The notes beneath the pieces were generated by a model. The model was not told where the DNA came from and ran no database searches. It saw only the letters and a list, made by a program, of their open reading frames with translations. 22,905 nt of DNA from CAZITB01 sp964542055 (GTDB lineage: Bacteria; Planctomycetota; Phycisphaerae; Sedimentisphaerales; CAMDDF01), in contig CAZITB010000034.1 in NCBI GenBank assembly GCA_964542055.1, forward strand, positions 1 to 22,905. Direction: 5' to 3'. Each line of letters starts with the position of its first letter. Positions within the stretch are counted from its first letter, which is position 1. Below, in pieces: positions 1-8,318 of this stretch. Both the position numbers and the translations under genes were made by a program.

Positions 1-62
1 ACATTTTAAGCCAAAAACAGTTTTTGCGATAACCTCTTGCTCACAAAGAAATTAGCTACTAC

Positions 63-85
63 GGACAGGCTCTATTTACCTGTCC
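63..85 (-). terminator. hairpin downstream of tRNA-Pro, possible weak terminator
   Basis: A perfect 7-bp inverted repeat (ggacagg / cctgtcc) with a 9-nt loop lies just beyond the 3' end of the minus-strand tRNA-Pro. No clear U-tract follows on the minus strand, so it may be a processing or stability hairpin instead of an intrinsic terminator. Confidence 0.3.
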
Positions 86-93
86 AAAAGCAA

Positions 94-167
94 TCGGAGA
101 GACAAGATTTGAACTTGCGACCTCTGCGTCCCGAACGCAGCGCTCTACCAAGCTGAGCCACTCTCCG
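94..167 (-). tRNA. tRNA-Pro (anticodon CGG)
   Basis: On the minus strand a complete 74-nt cloverleaf can be folded. The acceptor stem is CGGAGAG/CTCTCCG with discriminator A. The D-arm contains TGGCTCAGC and GGTAGAGC. The anticodon stem is CTGCG/CGCAG around loop TTCGGGA, giving anticodon CGG (proline). The T-arm contains GTTCAAATC. The 3' CCA is not encoded (TTG follows the discriminator base), so it must be added after transcription. It lies downstream of priA on the same strand but has its own strong promoter. Confidence 0.95.
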
Positions 168-180
168 AAAACAAATCGGC

Positions 181-209
181 ATTATACTCCAAAAACTGCC
201 CCATTGCAA
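181..209 (-). promoter_or_regulatory. sigma-70-type promoter of tRNA-Pro
   Basis: On the minus strand TTGCAA (204-209) and a perfect TATAAT (181-186) are separated by exactly 17 bp. The -10 ends 13 nt before the tRNA 5' base, leaving only a few nucleotides of leader. A 6-bp hairpin (210-215 with 221-226) sits between the priA stop and the -35 box and may help separate the two transcripts. Confidence 0.75.
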
Positions 210-228
210 CAATCAATAGCTGATTGAA

Positions 229-2580
229 CTACAACAAATTTACCGGATCGACATCAACGGCAACTTTCGACCGGCTATTGAGTTTATCATTACTACGCAG
301 ATACGAAAAAAGCCTCTGAATCGGCTCTGCCGATTTCGCCTGCAAGATTATCTGATTGCGATAAAAACCATGAATCCTGGCGATCGACGAAGGCATCGGC
401 CCCCGGATATCCACTTCCAGGCCCAAACCTTCAACACCGGCCCGGACATTATTGCAAATCAAGGCTGATTCCTTTTCAAGCCGGTCAAATTTCTCATCCC
501 GTAAATGAATAATCGCCAGCCGGCCAACCGGAGGCAGATCACACATCTGGCGGTGCTTGAGTTCTTCCTCGAAAAACCCATCAAAATCATCATCCATCGC
601 ATACTTTATAACCGCCTGCTCCGCAAAAAACGTCTGCAAAATCACTTTGCCCCCCTTTTGGCTCCGGCCCGCACGCCCTGCCACCTGCCTGATCAGCTGA
701 AACGTCCGCTCATTGGCCCTGAAATCCGGCAGCGTCAAAGCCGTATCGCCGCTGATAACCCCCACAAGCGTCACATTGGGAAAATGCAGACCCTTGGCAA
801 GCATCTGCGTACCCGCGAGAATATCGATTCTCCCTGCGCCAAAATCCTCCAAGACCTTGTAATAATCCTTTGCCTGCATCGAATCGCTGTCGATCCTTGC
901 AACCTTTGCATCGGGGAACTTGGCCGCCAGTTCCTCTTCAAGCCTTTGCGAACCGAGGCCAATCATTATCATCTTCGCCTGGCAAAAAGGACATTTCTCC
1001 GGCACCAGCGTTCGCGACATACAATAATGACATATCGCATATCCCGCCGAATTGTGCCTGCCCGCTACAGTTTTAAACATCTCCATGCCCGAGCTTTTAA
1101 GCCTTTTCGATTTATGAAACGTCAGCGAAACATCACAATTCCTGCAATGCAAAGTATGCTTACACGATGGGCAAAAAACATAATTGCTATAGCCCCTGCG
1201 GTTCAAAAGCAAAATCGCCTGCTCGCCCTTGTTCAAAACCGCATCCAGATTCGTCTTCAACGTTTCGCTTATCAGCGATGCCGCTGCCGGATTGTTGAAT
1301 CCTTTTGCATCTTTCAAATCCACAAGCTTCATCTCCGGCAGGCTGTAATCGTTTACCCGCCTGGGCATGCTCAGCAATTTATAATGCTTCCTCGTCCGGC
1401 AATTATACAAACTCTCCAGCGATGGCGTCGCCGAACCCAATATACAATGCGCGCCGCTGATATGCGCACGCTTTATCGCGGCATCCCGGCCATGATACCT
1501 CGGAGCCGTATCCTGCTTGTAACTTGGCTCATGTTCCTCGTCCACCACCACCAGGCCCAAATTCTCCACCGGCGCAAATATCGCCGACCGCGCGCCGATA
1601 ACAACCTTGCTTTTGCCGCTCTTTATCGCCTGCCACTGAACATTTCGCTGGGCCGCGCTCAATCCTGAATGCATAACAGCTACATCATCGAAACGCTTTT
1701 GAAACCGCCTGACCGTTTGTGTTGTCAGAGCGATTTCCGGCACAAGAACAATTGCAGTCTTACCCTTTTCCAGAGTCTTTTGAATCGCCCGGATATAAAC
1801 TTCCGTCTTTCCGCTGTCTGTAACACCATGCAAAACCGATACACCGAACCGCTCATTTTCGATTTCATCATTTACATAAGCCAAAACATTTCGCTGATCT
1901 TCATTCAAATCTATTTCATCTTCAGTTTCAACCGTCAACGAACCAGGCAAACTCGGCAGCTGCTTTATTTCCTTTCGCTGAGCAATCTTTACCAAGCCTT
2001 TATTTGCAAGCGATTTCAAAACCGCCGCGGTGCAGCTTCCATAACCAAGCAGCTGGTTTTGCTCTATAGCGTTTTCTTCATCGAAAGCCTTAGCCTCTGT
2101 CAGAACCTCCAGAAGTTTTTTCTGCTTCGCCGCTTTAGGAAACTCTTCCACCAGCCCGGCAAGATAAACATATTTTTTCGTCTCAACTCCAATACCCTTT
2201 TTAACCGCCGCGGGAACCATCGCTGAAATGACCTGACCGATAGGGCAGATATAATAACTGCTTATCCATTTGGCCAGTTCGATGAGTTTTTCATCCAACA
2301 GCGGCTGCTTTTCAACAACCTGCTTGATTTTCTTCAGCCGCATCCCCTTGGTTTCCCGCTCGACATCGGCCTCCATGCAAAACCCGCGCTTGCTGTGGTT
2401 ACCACGCCCGAAGGGAACTTCCACAACCGCACCAACTTCAACGGGCCAGAACTTTTCATCAACCAGATAATCAAATATCCCCTCTACCGCTGAATCCTCA
2501 ATAGCCACACGTATCACGTGGCCGCTTTGAAGGCTCTTACTTTCGGCCTGGTCTTCAAAAAGTTTTCCCTGCTCAGCCAT
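229..2580 (-). CDS. priA: primosomal protein N' (replication restart helicase PriA)
   Basis: PriA is a 3'-to-5' superfamily 2 DNA helicase that reloads the replisome at stalled forks. The 783-residue product has Walker A GVTDSGKT (252-259), the DEEH box (347-350), the GSATPS motif (382-387), and a zinc-binding region with eight Cys at 470, 473, 479, 482, 517, 520, 530 and 533. The N-terminal part (about 20-130) matches the PriA 3' DNA-binding region. It is about 50 residues longer than the E. coli protein (about 732). Part of the excess lies in the stretch between the second and third Cys pairs (about 490-515), where the family usually has only a short linker. The start ATG is 7 bp after the upstream symporter stop, so the two are probably co-transcribed and translationally coupled. 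Confidence 0.96.
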   Translation of the reverse strand: MAEQGKLFEDQAESKSLQSGHVIRVAIEDSAVEGIFDYLVDEKFWPVEVGAVVEVPFGRGNHSKRGFCMEADVERETKGMRLKKIKQVVEKQPLLDEKLIELAKWISSYYICPIGQVISAMVPAAVKKGIGVETKKYVYLAGLVEEFPKAAKQKKLLEVLTEAKAFDEENAIEQNQLLGYGSCTAAVLKSLANKGLVKIAQRKEIKQLPSLPGSLTVETEDEIDLNEDQRNVLAYVNDEIENERFGVSVLHGVTDSGKTEVYIRAIQKTLEKGKTAIVLVPEIALTTQTVRRFQKRFDDVAVMHSGLSAAQRNVQWQAIKSGKSKVVIGARSAIFAPVENLGLVVVDEEHEPSYKQDTAPRYHGRDAAIKRAHISGAHCILGSATPSLESLYNCRTRKHYKLLSMPRRVNDYSLPEMKLVDLKDAKGFNNPAAASLISETLKTNLDAVLNKGEQAILLLNRRGYSNYVFCPSCKHTLHCRNCDVSLTFHKSKRLKSSGMEMFKTVAGRHNSAGYAICHYCMSRTLVPEKCPFCQAKMIMIGLGSQRLEEELAAKFPDAKVARIDSDSMQAKDYYKVLEDFGAGRIDILAGTQMLAKGLHFPNVTLVGVISGDTALTLPDFRANERTFQLIRQVAGRAGRSQKGGKVILQTFFAEQAVIKYAMDDDFDGFFEEELKHRQMCDLPPVGRLAIIHLRDEKFDRLEKESALICNNVRAGVEGLGLEVDIRGPMPSSIARIHGFYRNQIILQAKSAEPIQRLFSYLRSNDKLNSRSKVAVDVDPVNLL

Positions 2581-2587
2581 ACATCCA

Positions 2588-3994
2588 CTACTTCCTGCTC
2601 AAAGATATGATACTCAAAACAATAACCCAAACGGCCATCGCACCAATCGAAATTGCCAGCACCGGAATCGCTCCCCAATTCACGATCAGCGGCACCGCAA
2701 GCACCGTCCATATCCCGCCGCCCATTATCGGCTCATGCAAAAGCTGCTTATAAGCAAACGCGTCAACCGCCGGCGTCTCGTAATCAGGATCAACAACCCT
2801 AAGCAAAAGTAAGCCCGTTGCGGTTACCCCCATCGACTGGCCCATTTCCGCTATCGAACGCTCGAACCAAGCATTCGGAAAAACGCGCGGCGCGATATAC
2901 ATCACACAAATAATGTTCCATATAACACCAGCCGCTGCCAAAATCAAAAGCGGAATAAACATTTCAGCCACAACCTTTATATTGATCGTAACGATCGCCG
3001 CGATGATCAAAAAATCAAGCGAGCTGTTCTGTATCCTTTTCATCAAACCGATATCGATTACCTTATGCTTATCAAACTTCTGTTCAAAAAACTGCACTAC
3101 CAATCCACCGAACATACACAACGGGAACAATGGAAACCCTCTTAAAAGATCACTAAAAGTTGCCGATACTATCACAACTCTTTCATCACCATGTGCCGGA
3201 TCAAACAGCTGTGCAAGCCACATCAGCCCCCCATACATCAAATACCCTATCATTATCGCGATGCCAACTATGGCCAGATGCAAACTGAACGATTCAACCA
3301 CATCAGAATTTACCGTCAGTCTTCCCGCGGACGGCCTTTTGTCAATCGAAATTACACCTATCGAATCATCTTCCTCGATGTCAACCGGATCAGCCTTGCG
3401 AACCGTGTAGCCCTTGCGATTGGCCCAGTTGATCAGAACCATCCCAAATACCACCGCCCCCAAAATACCAAGCGTAGCACTGGTAAGCGCCAAATCCTTG
3501 CCAGCTTCGAAACCGTTATCCGCAAAAACCTGCTCCATTGCCGCCGCTGTTCCATGTCCTCCCTCGAATCCTACCGGCAATATTCCCGCGATTGTAGAAG
3601 GTATCCCGGGCCATATAAACTGTATTAGCACCAGAAAAACCAGCAGTGCAACCGCGTACTGTCCCCATGCGACAATTTGACCGTAAGCCAGTTGATGACC
3701 GGCTCGGCGCCAGATTTCCGTAAATTTCGGCAGTCTCACACCTAAAAACAAACAAGCGAAAACTATGTTGATCAGAAATCTTGGCATCTGACCAAAAATT
3801 TCCAAAAAAGGTTCAGCGACATTGCCTTTGCCAAAATATATCATAGCCTGAACCACCGCCAAACCGATAAAGCCCCCAATCAAACAACTGGGCACATACA
3901 GCCTTTGAAAAAGCCGCACCTTCATCCGAACGGCATGGCCGGCAAAAAGTAAAACGGAAAGAGCTATAAAACAAATCAGGGCGAATCTATACAT
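2588..3994 (-). CDS. sodium/glutamate symporter family protein (GltS-like)
   Basis: A 468-residue integral membrane protein with about ten to twelve hydrophobic segments across its whole length. The signature GGHGTAAAM, followed by a region rich in small residues (ATLGILGAVVFG), is typical of sodium:glutamate symporters. The C-terminal half repeats similar features (MGVTATGLLLLRVVDPD), consistent with the family's internal inverted repeat. It is somewhat longer than E. coli GltS (about 400 residues), with extra length in the central loop (about 200-220, rich in Asp/Glu). It would import glutamate or a related anion with Na+ across the inner membrane, but the substrate is inferred from family only. 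It starts 24 bp after the mtnP-like stop and ends 7 bp before priA, suggesting a three-gene operon without an obvious shared pathway. Confidence 0.85.
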   Translation of the reverse strand: MYRFALICFIALSVLLFAGHAVRMKVRLFQRLYVPSCLIGGFIGLAVVQAMIYFGKGNVAEPFLEIFGQMPRFLINIVFACLFLGVRLPKFTEIWRRAGHQLAYGQIVAWGQYAVALLVFLVLIQFIWPGIPSTIAGILPVGFEGGHGTAAAMEQVFADNGFEAGKDLALTSATLGILGAVVFGMVLINWANRKGYTVRKADPVDIEEDDSIGVISIDKRPSAGRLTVNSDVVESFSLHLAIVGIAIMIGYLMYGGLMWLAQLFDPAHGDERVVIVSATFSDLLRGFPLFPLCMFGGLVVQFFEQKFDKHKVIDIGLMKRIQNSSLDFLIIAAIVTINIKVVAEMFIPLLILAAAGVIWNIICVMYIAPRVFPNAWFERSIAEMGQSMGVTATGLLLLRVVDPDYETPAVDAFAYKQLLHEPIMGGGIWTVLAVPLIVNWGAIPVLAISIGAMAVWVIVLSIISLSRK

Positions 3995-4018
3995 GTGACC
4001 TCCGTGTCAGTTACTTAG

Positions 4019-4891
4019 CTATTTAAAAAGAACTTCCAAATCTCGCATCTTATTTTTATCTAAAAAACTTTTATCTGTCCAGACTGCGAATTCCAAACTT
4101 TTTCTGCATCCGCAGTTTTCATCACAAAAACCGTTTTCTTTTTTCATTGCCTCAAGTATAAGACTAATGGCATTTTCGCTGCACTTGTTCAGATTACCAA
4201 TTATTTCTTCCAACAGCGACAAACCGCCTTTACCCTCTTCGACCGGCTTCCAGCAGTCATAATCGCTGGGCATCGCTATCAGCGAATAACACATCTGGGC
4301 CTCTCTGCAAAGTTTCGCCTCGGGCATCGCCGTCATTCCAATCACATCTCCGCCCCAGCTTCTGTGCATTTGGGATTCCGCTTTCGTACTGAACTGCGGA
4401 CCTTCCATACACACATAAACCCCACCATCATGAATATCGATCCTCAAACTCTTACCGGCATTTAGCAGCTTATCTTTTACCCTGGGACAGCACGGATGAG
4501 AAAATTCACAATGAACCGCCCCCACACCGGAAAAAAAACTGTTCTGCCTTTTGAAGGTCTTATCTATGAACTGATCGACAATAACCAGCTGCCCGGGATG
4601 TATATTTTCCCTCAGCGAGCCAACCGCACCGGTGGCAATTACCGTCTTTGCCCCCGCTTTTTTCAGGGCATAAATATTTGCCGTAAATGGAATATCCGAA
4701 GGACCAAATTTGTGGCCTTTACCATGGCGGTTCAAAAATAAAACATTATTTTCTCTAATTTTGCCCGAAAGTATCTGCCCGCTCGGCTTGCCAAAAGGCG
4801 TATCGATATCGACCACCTCCACCGCTTCCATGGACTCTCCAAGCAGGTCTCCGATACCGGAACCACCGATAATAGCTGTAAAATCACTCAT
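4019..4891 (-). CDS. mtnP: S-methyl-5'-thioadenosine phosphorylase (MTAP / purine nucleoside phosphorylase family)
   Basis: The enzyme phosphorolyses methylthioadenosine to adenine and methylthioribose-1-phosphate in methionine salvage. The PNP/MTAP family-2 features are clear: GGSGIGDL phosphate loop at the N-terminus, NRHGKGH, ATGAVGSL, EGPQFST, GMTAMPEA and the base-recognition segment SDYDCW. The two Asp in that last segment favour 6-aminopurine (adenine) substrates over inosine/guanosine. The C-terminus has a CGC (CxC) motif like that reported in thermophilic MTAP II. The start is Met at 4891, not the ATG 30 bp upstream: GGAAGGA lies at good distance from 4891 and MSDFTAIIGG matches the usual N-terminus. 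It is the first gene of the mtnP-symporter-priA run. Confidence 0.9.
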   Translation of the reverse strand: MSDFTAIIGGSGIGDLLGESMEAVEVVDIDTPFGKPSGQILSGKIRENNVLFLNRHGKGHKFGPSDIPFTANIYALKKAGAKTVIATGAVGSLRENIHPGQLVIVDQFIDKTFKRQNSFFSGVGAVHCEFSHPCCPRVKDKLLNAGKSLRIDIHDGGVYVCMEGPQFSTKAESQMHRSWGGDVIGMTAMPEAKLCREAQMCYSLIAMPSDYDCWKPVEEGKGGLSLLEEIIGNLNKCSENAISLILEAMKKENGFCDENCGCRKSLEFAVWTDKSFLDKNKMRDLEVLFK

Positions 4892-4962
4892 TTTTTTATT
4901 CCTTCCAAGTCTGGGGGTCAATTCTAATATCTTTTATCTGCAATTTCATCATTTTTTTAAAC

Positions 4963-4991
4963 AATAAAATTTTTTGGGCTTTTGCTTACAA
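4963..4991 (-). promoter_or_regulatory. candidate promoter of the mtnP-symporter-priA operon
   Basis: On the minus strand TTGTAA (4986-4991) and TTTATT (4963-4968) are 17 bp apart in the AT-rich divergent intergenic region, giving a leader of roughly 65 nt before the mtnP start. The -10 is imperfect, so this is tentative. A 7-bp inverted repeat (TTTTGGG 4972-4978 / CCCAAAA 5006-5012) overlaps the region. Confidence 0.35.
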
Positions 4992-5063
4992 AATTCTAAT
5001 TAAATCCCAAAATTAGCGGTTAGATATGGATTTTCAAAGAAAAATTTGATAAAATTCTCCTCT

Positions 5064-6056
5064 ATGGCAATCGGACATGAAATAAAACAAAAAGCTTTAA
5101 AGCTCGGTTTCGATTTGGCAGGTATAGCCGATTCGAAGACCATTCCTAAAAAAGACATAGATATCCTTAAATCTTACCTTAGAAACGAAAACGCCGCTCA
5201 AATGAGCTATATGCATCGCAATCTGGAAAAAAGAATATCTCCTCAGACCCTTTTCCCCCCTGCAAAATCCGTTATATGCGTTGCTTTGAACTACAAACCA
5301 ATCGGCAAATCCAACCTGCCATATAACTCTGACCCCGTTTGCGAAATTGCCGATTTTGCCAGATACCAGGATTACCATGGCTTTATAAAGTCCAGGCTTG
5401 TCGATCTTGCAGGCTTCATCAAAGAAAATATCAACTCAGACCTCGAATATAAGATATGTGTGGATTCGACTCCACTGGCTGAAAGATCTTTGGCCGCACG
5501 AGCCGGGCTTGGCTTTATTGGCAAAAATAAGATGCTGATCAACCCAAAAATTGGTCTTAACCTGCTGCTTGGAGAATTGATCGTCAATTTAGAATTGGAA
5601 CCCGACCAGCCGATGCAAAATCTTTGTACCGGCTGTGATAAATGCCTTTCATCCTGTCCGGGAGGCGCATTTCTATCGGGCAATTTCGACTCGAACAAAT
5701 GTATCAGCTACGTAACAACCGAGCACAAAGACAGTTTCAGTGATATTCAAAAGAAACTGATGGGAACATCGCTTTTCGGATGCGACAGATGTATAAAAGC
5801 CTGCCCCTTTTACAGCAACGCCCAAGTTAGAAAAAATACTGATTTCAAGTACATCGACCCGCTATCAGAAGTTTCACTTTGCGACTTGCTCTACTGGACC
5901 GAAAAAGAGTTCGACAAAAACCTAAAAGGCACAACAATGCACCGCTTAGGCCTTGAAAACCTCAAAAGAAACGCTTTGGCATGCCTTGAAAATCACACCA
6001 GCTACGGCACCAAAAATACATCCGAATCGTTTTCCGGTCTTTCACGGCCCGAATAA
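5064..6056 (+). CDS. queG: epoxyqueuosine reductase QueG
   Basis: QueG is a cobalamin-dependent iron-sulfur enzyme that reduces epoxyqueuosine to queuosine at the wobble base of GUN-decoding tRNAs. Visible landmarks are DSTPLAER followed by ARAGLGFIGKN, then two ferredoxin-type 4Fe-4S motifs, CTGCDKCLSSCP and CDRCIKACPF. The C-terminal segment (LYWTEKEF ... LGLENLKRNA) is also typical. With ATG at 5064 the product is 330 residues. An in-frame TTG at 5046 would add six residues; neither start has a convincing ribosome-binding site. The gene stands alone, divergent from mtnP, and its last 55 bp overlap the 3' end of the convergent anti-sigma-like gene. Confidence 0.93.
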   Translation: MAIGHEIKQKALKLGFDLAGIADSKTIPKKDIDILKSYLRNENAAQMSYMHRNLEKRISPQTLFPPAKSVICVALNYKPIGKSNLPYNSDPVCEIADFARYQDYHGFIKSRLVDLAGFIKENINSDLEYKICVDSTPLAERSLAARAGLGFIGKNKMLINPKIGLNLLLGELIVNLELEPDQPMQNLCTGCDKCLSSCPGGAFLSGNFDSNKCISYVTTEHKDSFSDIQKKLMGTSLFGCDRCIKACPFYSNAQVRKNTDFKYIDPLSEVSLCDLLYWTEKEFDKNLKGTTMHRLGLENLKRNALACLENHTSYGTKNTSESFSGLSRPE

Positions 6057-7057
6057 CTTTTCATACCTTTAACTGTGTAAATGTCATCTTTACCGCCCTG
6101 TATGATTATTCGCGTTACCGAAAATTCAACGCTGCCGTCTGTAAACATCACATTCTGACCGCGGCTGTTGTGATTAACGCTGTTTTTCTTCTTGAGCTTG
6201 TCGCAAAGCTCAATAGCCTTAAACTCAACGCTGTCAGGCGAATATGACTGTATGACGATATCTTCAAACATAGGATTTGCATCTGAAATGAAAATTATTC
6301 TTTTGCCGATCTTGCGAGTGCTTGGGTCAATAAGCCTGGAACTGTAGGTTACGAACTTGCGGTTTGGAAAATCTCTGAAAAGCCCTATATTCTGGTTGTC
6401 AAGCGAAACTGCTCTTCCGCCTGAACGCCCGGGGCACACAAAATCGCCCGGCTGCACATAACCGCCCTGTACCAGTTTCCACAGATGTCTAGTGTTCGAA
6501 TGGTTTTCTTCCCCCTGATAACCCACTTTCCACCAGGGAGCATTTTGACCCATCGAAACCGCGGGCAACTGACCATCGTTATCGAGCGCGTAATTACTTA
6601 CACCATTGGCGATAGAGGCCATATTGGATTTACATCCCGTCAGCCAACTTTTATACCGCATATTATTGACCGTCGGAAAATAAATACTTGCCACTATCAA
6701 CAATCCCGCCGCTACTGCTGCGGTATCGATCGCTCGCCGCCAAAAACCACTTCCAGATACTTTTTCCGCCTTTTTTTCCCGCTCTTTTTCAAGCAATTCC
6801 GTCAAACGAATATTATTCCTCGAAGAAGCGGCTACCTCTTTGAGCCTGGCTACAGTACTCTTTGCAAGATGATCAGGGCATTTAACGGTTTCATTTCTGA
6901 CGTTTCCAAGCACATCCATTTGGCTTTCGAGCTGACCATAAAGTGTAGATGCCTCAGAACTTGAGGCAATCAGAGCTCGGGCATCATTAACATCTTCATC
7001 ACTGCCGCAACCAAAATAAAGATCTAAAATTAAATTCTTCTGTCTTTCATTTAACAT
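6002..7057 (-). CDS. putative membrane anti-sigma factor fused to a pseudopilin/H-X9-DG-like exterior domain
   Basis: A 351-residue protein just downstream (6 bp) of the ECF sigma gene, so probably its co-transcribed regulator. Residues 1-100 are hydrophilic and helical (LILDLYFGCGSDED near the start), resembling planctomycete anti-sigma N-termini, though no HxxxCxxC zinc motif is present. One membrane segment lies at about 109-128. The outer part begins with Cys142 in CKSNMASIANGVSNYALDN followed by DGQLP, a pattern known from prepilin-type DUF1559/H-X9-DG proteins. Near the C-terminus His296 is followed by DG at 307-308, one residue longer than the canonical spacing. The outer domain may sense an envelope signal. 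The gene overlaps queG by 55 bp tail-to-tail. The anti-sigma role rests on context; the fold assignment is moderate. Confidence 0.6.
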   Translation of the reverse strand: MLNERQKNLILDLYFGCGSDEDVNDARALIASSSEASTLYGQLESQMDVLGNVRNETVKCPDHLAKSTVARLKEVAASSRNNIRLTELLEKEREKKAEKVSGSGFWRRAIDTAAVAAGLLIVASIYFPTVNNMRYKSWLTGCKSNMASIANGVSNYALDNDGQLPAVSMGQNAPWWKVGYQGEENHSNTRHLWKLVQGGYVQPGDFVCPGRSGGRAVSLDNQNIGLFRDFPNRKFVTYSSRLIDPSTRKIGKRIIFISDANPMFEDIVIQSYSPDSVEFKAIELCDKLKKKNSVNHNSRGQNVMFTDGSVEFSVTRIIIQGGKDDIYTVKGMKSYSGRERPENDSDVFLVP

Positions 7058-7063
7058 AATAGT

Positions 7064-7666
7064 TCAACCCTTATCGTTTTGTAACGATTTCCATTTCTTA
7101 CTAAATTGCACTACCGCCGTATGTAATCTACTTTTAACGGTTCCAATAGGTATACTGAGTATCTCAGCAATATGTTTGTAAGAAAATTGTTCAAAATAGG
7201 CTAAAATCAAGATTTCTCGCAGATTTTCGGGCATTTCTGTTATCACTTTATGGACCTGATCGGTCGTTTCACCCTTGGCGACCTCATCGTAAGGCGTTGT
7301 TTCAATTGAATTTAGGCTATTAATAACGTCATCTATACTAACATCACCCGCATCAGCCATAGGACCTACATTTTTTTCATTAATTCGCTGAAGTTTTCTC
7401 AGAGAATCCCTGGCTTTATTGGCAGCGATAGTGAAAAGCCAAGGCCTAAGAGGACGTTCCGGGTCGAATGTCTCACGAGAGAGGTATAGCTGGACAAATG
7501 TTTCCTGGAAAACATCCTCGACAAGCTCTGTCTGGTTCAAAAAACGTCTCAAAAATGAATACAGACCGTTTTTGTACCTTTCAACAAGCTCCTCGAACGC
7601 TTGCTCATCGCCATCGACGAAGCGGTACATTAACTCTTTTTCTTGTTTATTTGTTGTAGATACCAT
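7064..7666 (-). CDS. ECF-family RNA polymerase sigma factor
   Basis: A 200-residue sigma-70 family protein with only regions 2 and 4, as in extracytoplasmic-function sigma factors. Region 2 spans about 10-92 (DEQAFEELVERYKNGLYSFL, VEDVFQETFVQLYL, PWLFTIAANKARDSLRK). Region 4 spans about 140-192, with the helix-turn-helix SYKHIAEILSIPIGTVKSRL. An acidic linker (100-130) joins them. The start at 7666 lies about 33 nt below the inferred transcription start but lacks a Shine-Dalgarno. Met13 (7630) has a weak AAAGAG upstream and is a fair alternative. It forms a two-gene unit with the downstream membrane protein. Target promoters are unknown. Confidence 0.9.
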   Translation of the reverse strand: MVSTTNKQEKELMYRFVDGDEQAFEELVERYKNGLYSFLRRFLNQTELVEDVFQETFVQLYLSRETFDPERPLRPWLFTIAANKARDSLRKLQRINEKNVGPMADAGDVSIDDVINSLNSIETTPYDEVAKGETTDQVHKVITEMPENLREILILAYFEQFSYKHIAEILSIPIGTVKSRLHTAVVQFSKKWKSLQNDKG

Positions 7667-7705
7667 ATTTAAATCATAAACACCACTAACGCCTTTGACA
7701 ACTAT

Positions 7706-7734
7706 ATTTTAGAATTGAAGAGCGACTTTGGCAA
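7706..7734 (-). promoter_or_regulatory. promoter of the ECF sigma/anti-sigma operon
   Basis: On the minus strand TTGCCA (7729-7734) and TAAAAT (7706-7711) are separated by 17 bp, about 40 bp before the sigma gene start. This looks like a housekeeping sigma-70 promoter and not an ECF autoregulated one. Confidence 0.5.
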
Positions 7735-7760
7735 AATAAAGACTCAAATTTCCTCAATAT

Positions 7761-7766
7761 TATAAT
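7761..7766 (+). promoter_or_regulatory. possible -10 element of the dehydratase/ACP/ketosynthase cassette
   Basis: A perfect TATAAT lies 54 bp before the fabZ-like start, but no convincing -35 or extended -10 precedes it at 16-18 bp. It is the best promoter candidate in the divergent 153-bp gap between the sigma gene and the cassette. Confidence 0.25.
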
Positions 7767-7819
7767 TTTTGCAAAAAAACACTGGAAAACACCGATTAAA
7801 TTAATAAAATGACCCAAAT

Positions 7820-8290
7820 ATGAAATTTGTACTTTTAGACAAAATTAAACTGCTAAACAGCGGAAAGGAAATAAAGGCGGTAAAGAGCGTCTCATTGGCT
7901 GAGGAATACCTCGCGGACCACTTTCCCGCATTTCCAGTCTTGCCCGGCGTCTTCCTGCTTGAGGGGCTGATAGAATCCGCCCAGTGGCTCGTTAGAGAAA
8001 AACAGCAGTTTAAAAACAGTATGGTCTTGCTAAAACGGGCAAGAAATGTTAAATATAAAAGTTTCGCTGCTCCGGGCATGCAAATTGAATATCATGTTAC
8101 CGCGAAAAGCATCGATGATGATGTAAGCAGTTTTTCCGGAATTGGCACCTGCGGCGGCGATCCTGTAGTAGAAGCGAAGATCGAATTGAGACATTTCAAT
8201 CTTTCTGACAGCGACCAGACCAGAAAAAAAACAGATGAATATATAGTAAGTAGTTTGAAACAGCGTTTGAGCATTTTAAAAGGATTTTAA
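7820..8290 (+). CDS. 3-hydroxyacyl-ACP dehydratase, FabZ-like (FabZ-1, active-site residues intact)
   Basis: A 156-residue hotdog-fold protein. The central-helix motif DHFPAFPVLPGV places the catalytic His at 34, with the partner Glu at 48, exactly as in FabZ enzymes that dehydrate 3-hydroxyacyl-ACP to trans-2-enoyl-ACP. The rest fits the single-hotdog length of FabZ (about 140-160). It is the first gene of a plus-strand cassette with a long ACP, a second dehydratase-like protein and two ketosynthase-fold proteins. No clear Shine-Dalgarno precedes the ATG. The intact active site makes it the likely catalytic dehydratase of the cassette. It could also serve general fatty acid synthesis; I avoid the symbol fabZ because the context looks specialised. 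Confidence 0.85.
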   Translation: MKFVLLDKIKLLNSGKEIKAVKSVSLAEEYLADHFPAFPVLPGVFLLEGLIESAQWLVREKQQFKNSMVLLKRARNVKYKSFAAPGMQIEYHVTAKSIDDDVSSFSGIGTCGGDPVVEAKIELRHFNLSDSDQTRKKTDEYIVSSLKQRLSILKGF

Positions 8291-8318
8291 AGATAGCGTT
8301 TTTTAAGAGGATTATATT

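Noticed and set aside
12..26. Palindrome CAAAAACAGTTTTTG near the left edge
   Set aside because: The arms leave a single-base loop, so no hairpin can form, and there is no nearby gene to which it could be assigned.
505..1668. Long plus-strand open frame (387 residues) opposite priA
   Set aside because: It lies wholly antisense to a clearly conserved PriA, is rich in Arg/His/Pro as expected for a reverse-frame shadow, and shows no recognisable domain.
1669..2226. Plus-strand open frame of 185 residues opposite the priA 5' half
   Set aside because: Shadow of priA; biased composition, no known motif and no ribosome-binding site.
4972..5012. Inverted repeat TTTTGGG/CCCAAAA between mtnP and queG as a riboswitch or operator
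   Set aside because: Only 7 bp with a 27-nt loop in an AT-rich gap; no conserved riboswitch core was recognisable.
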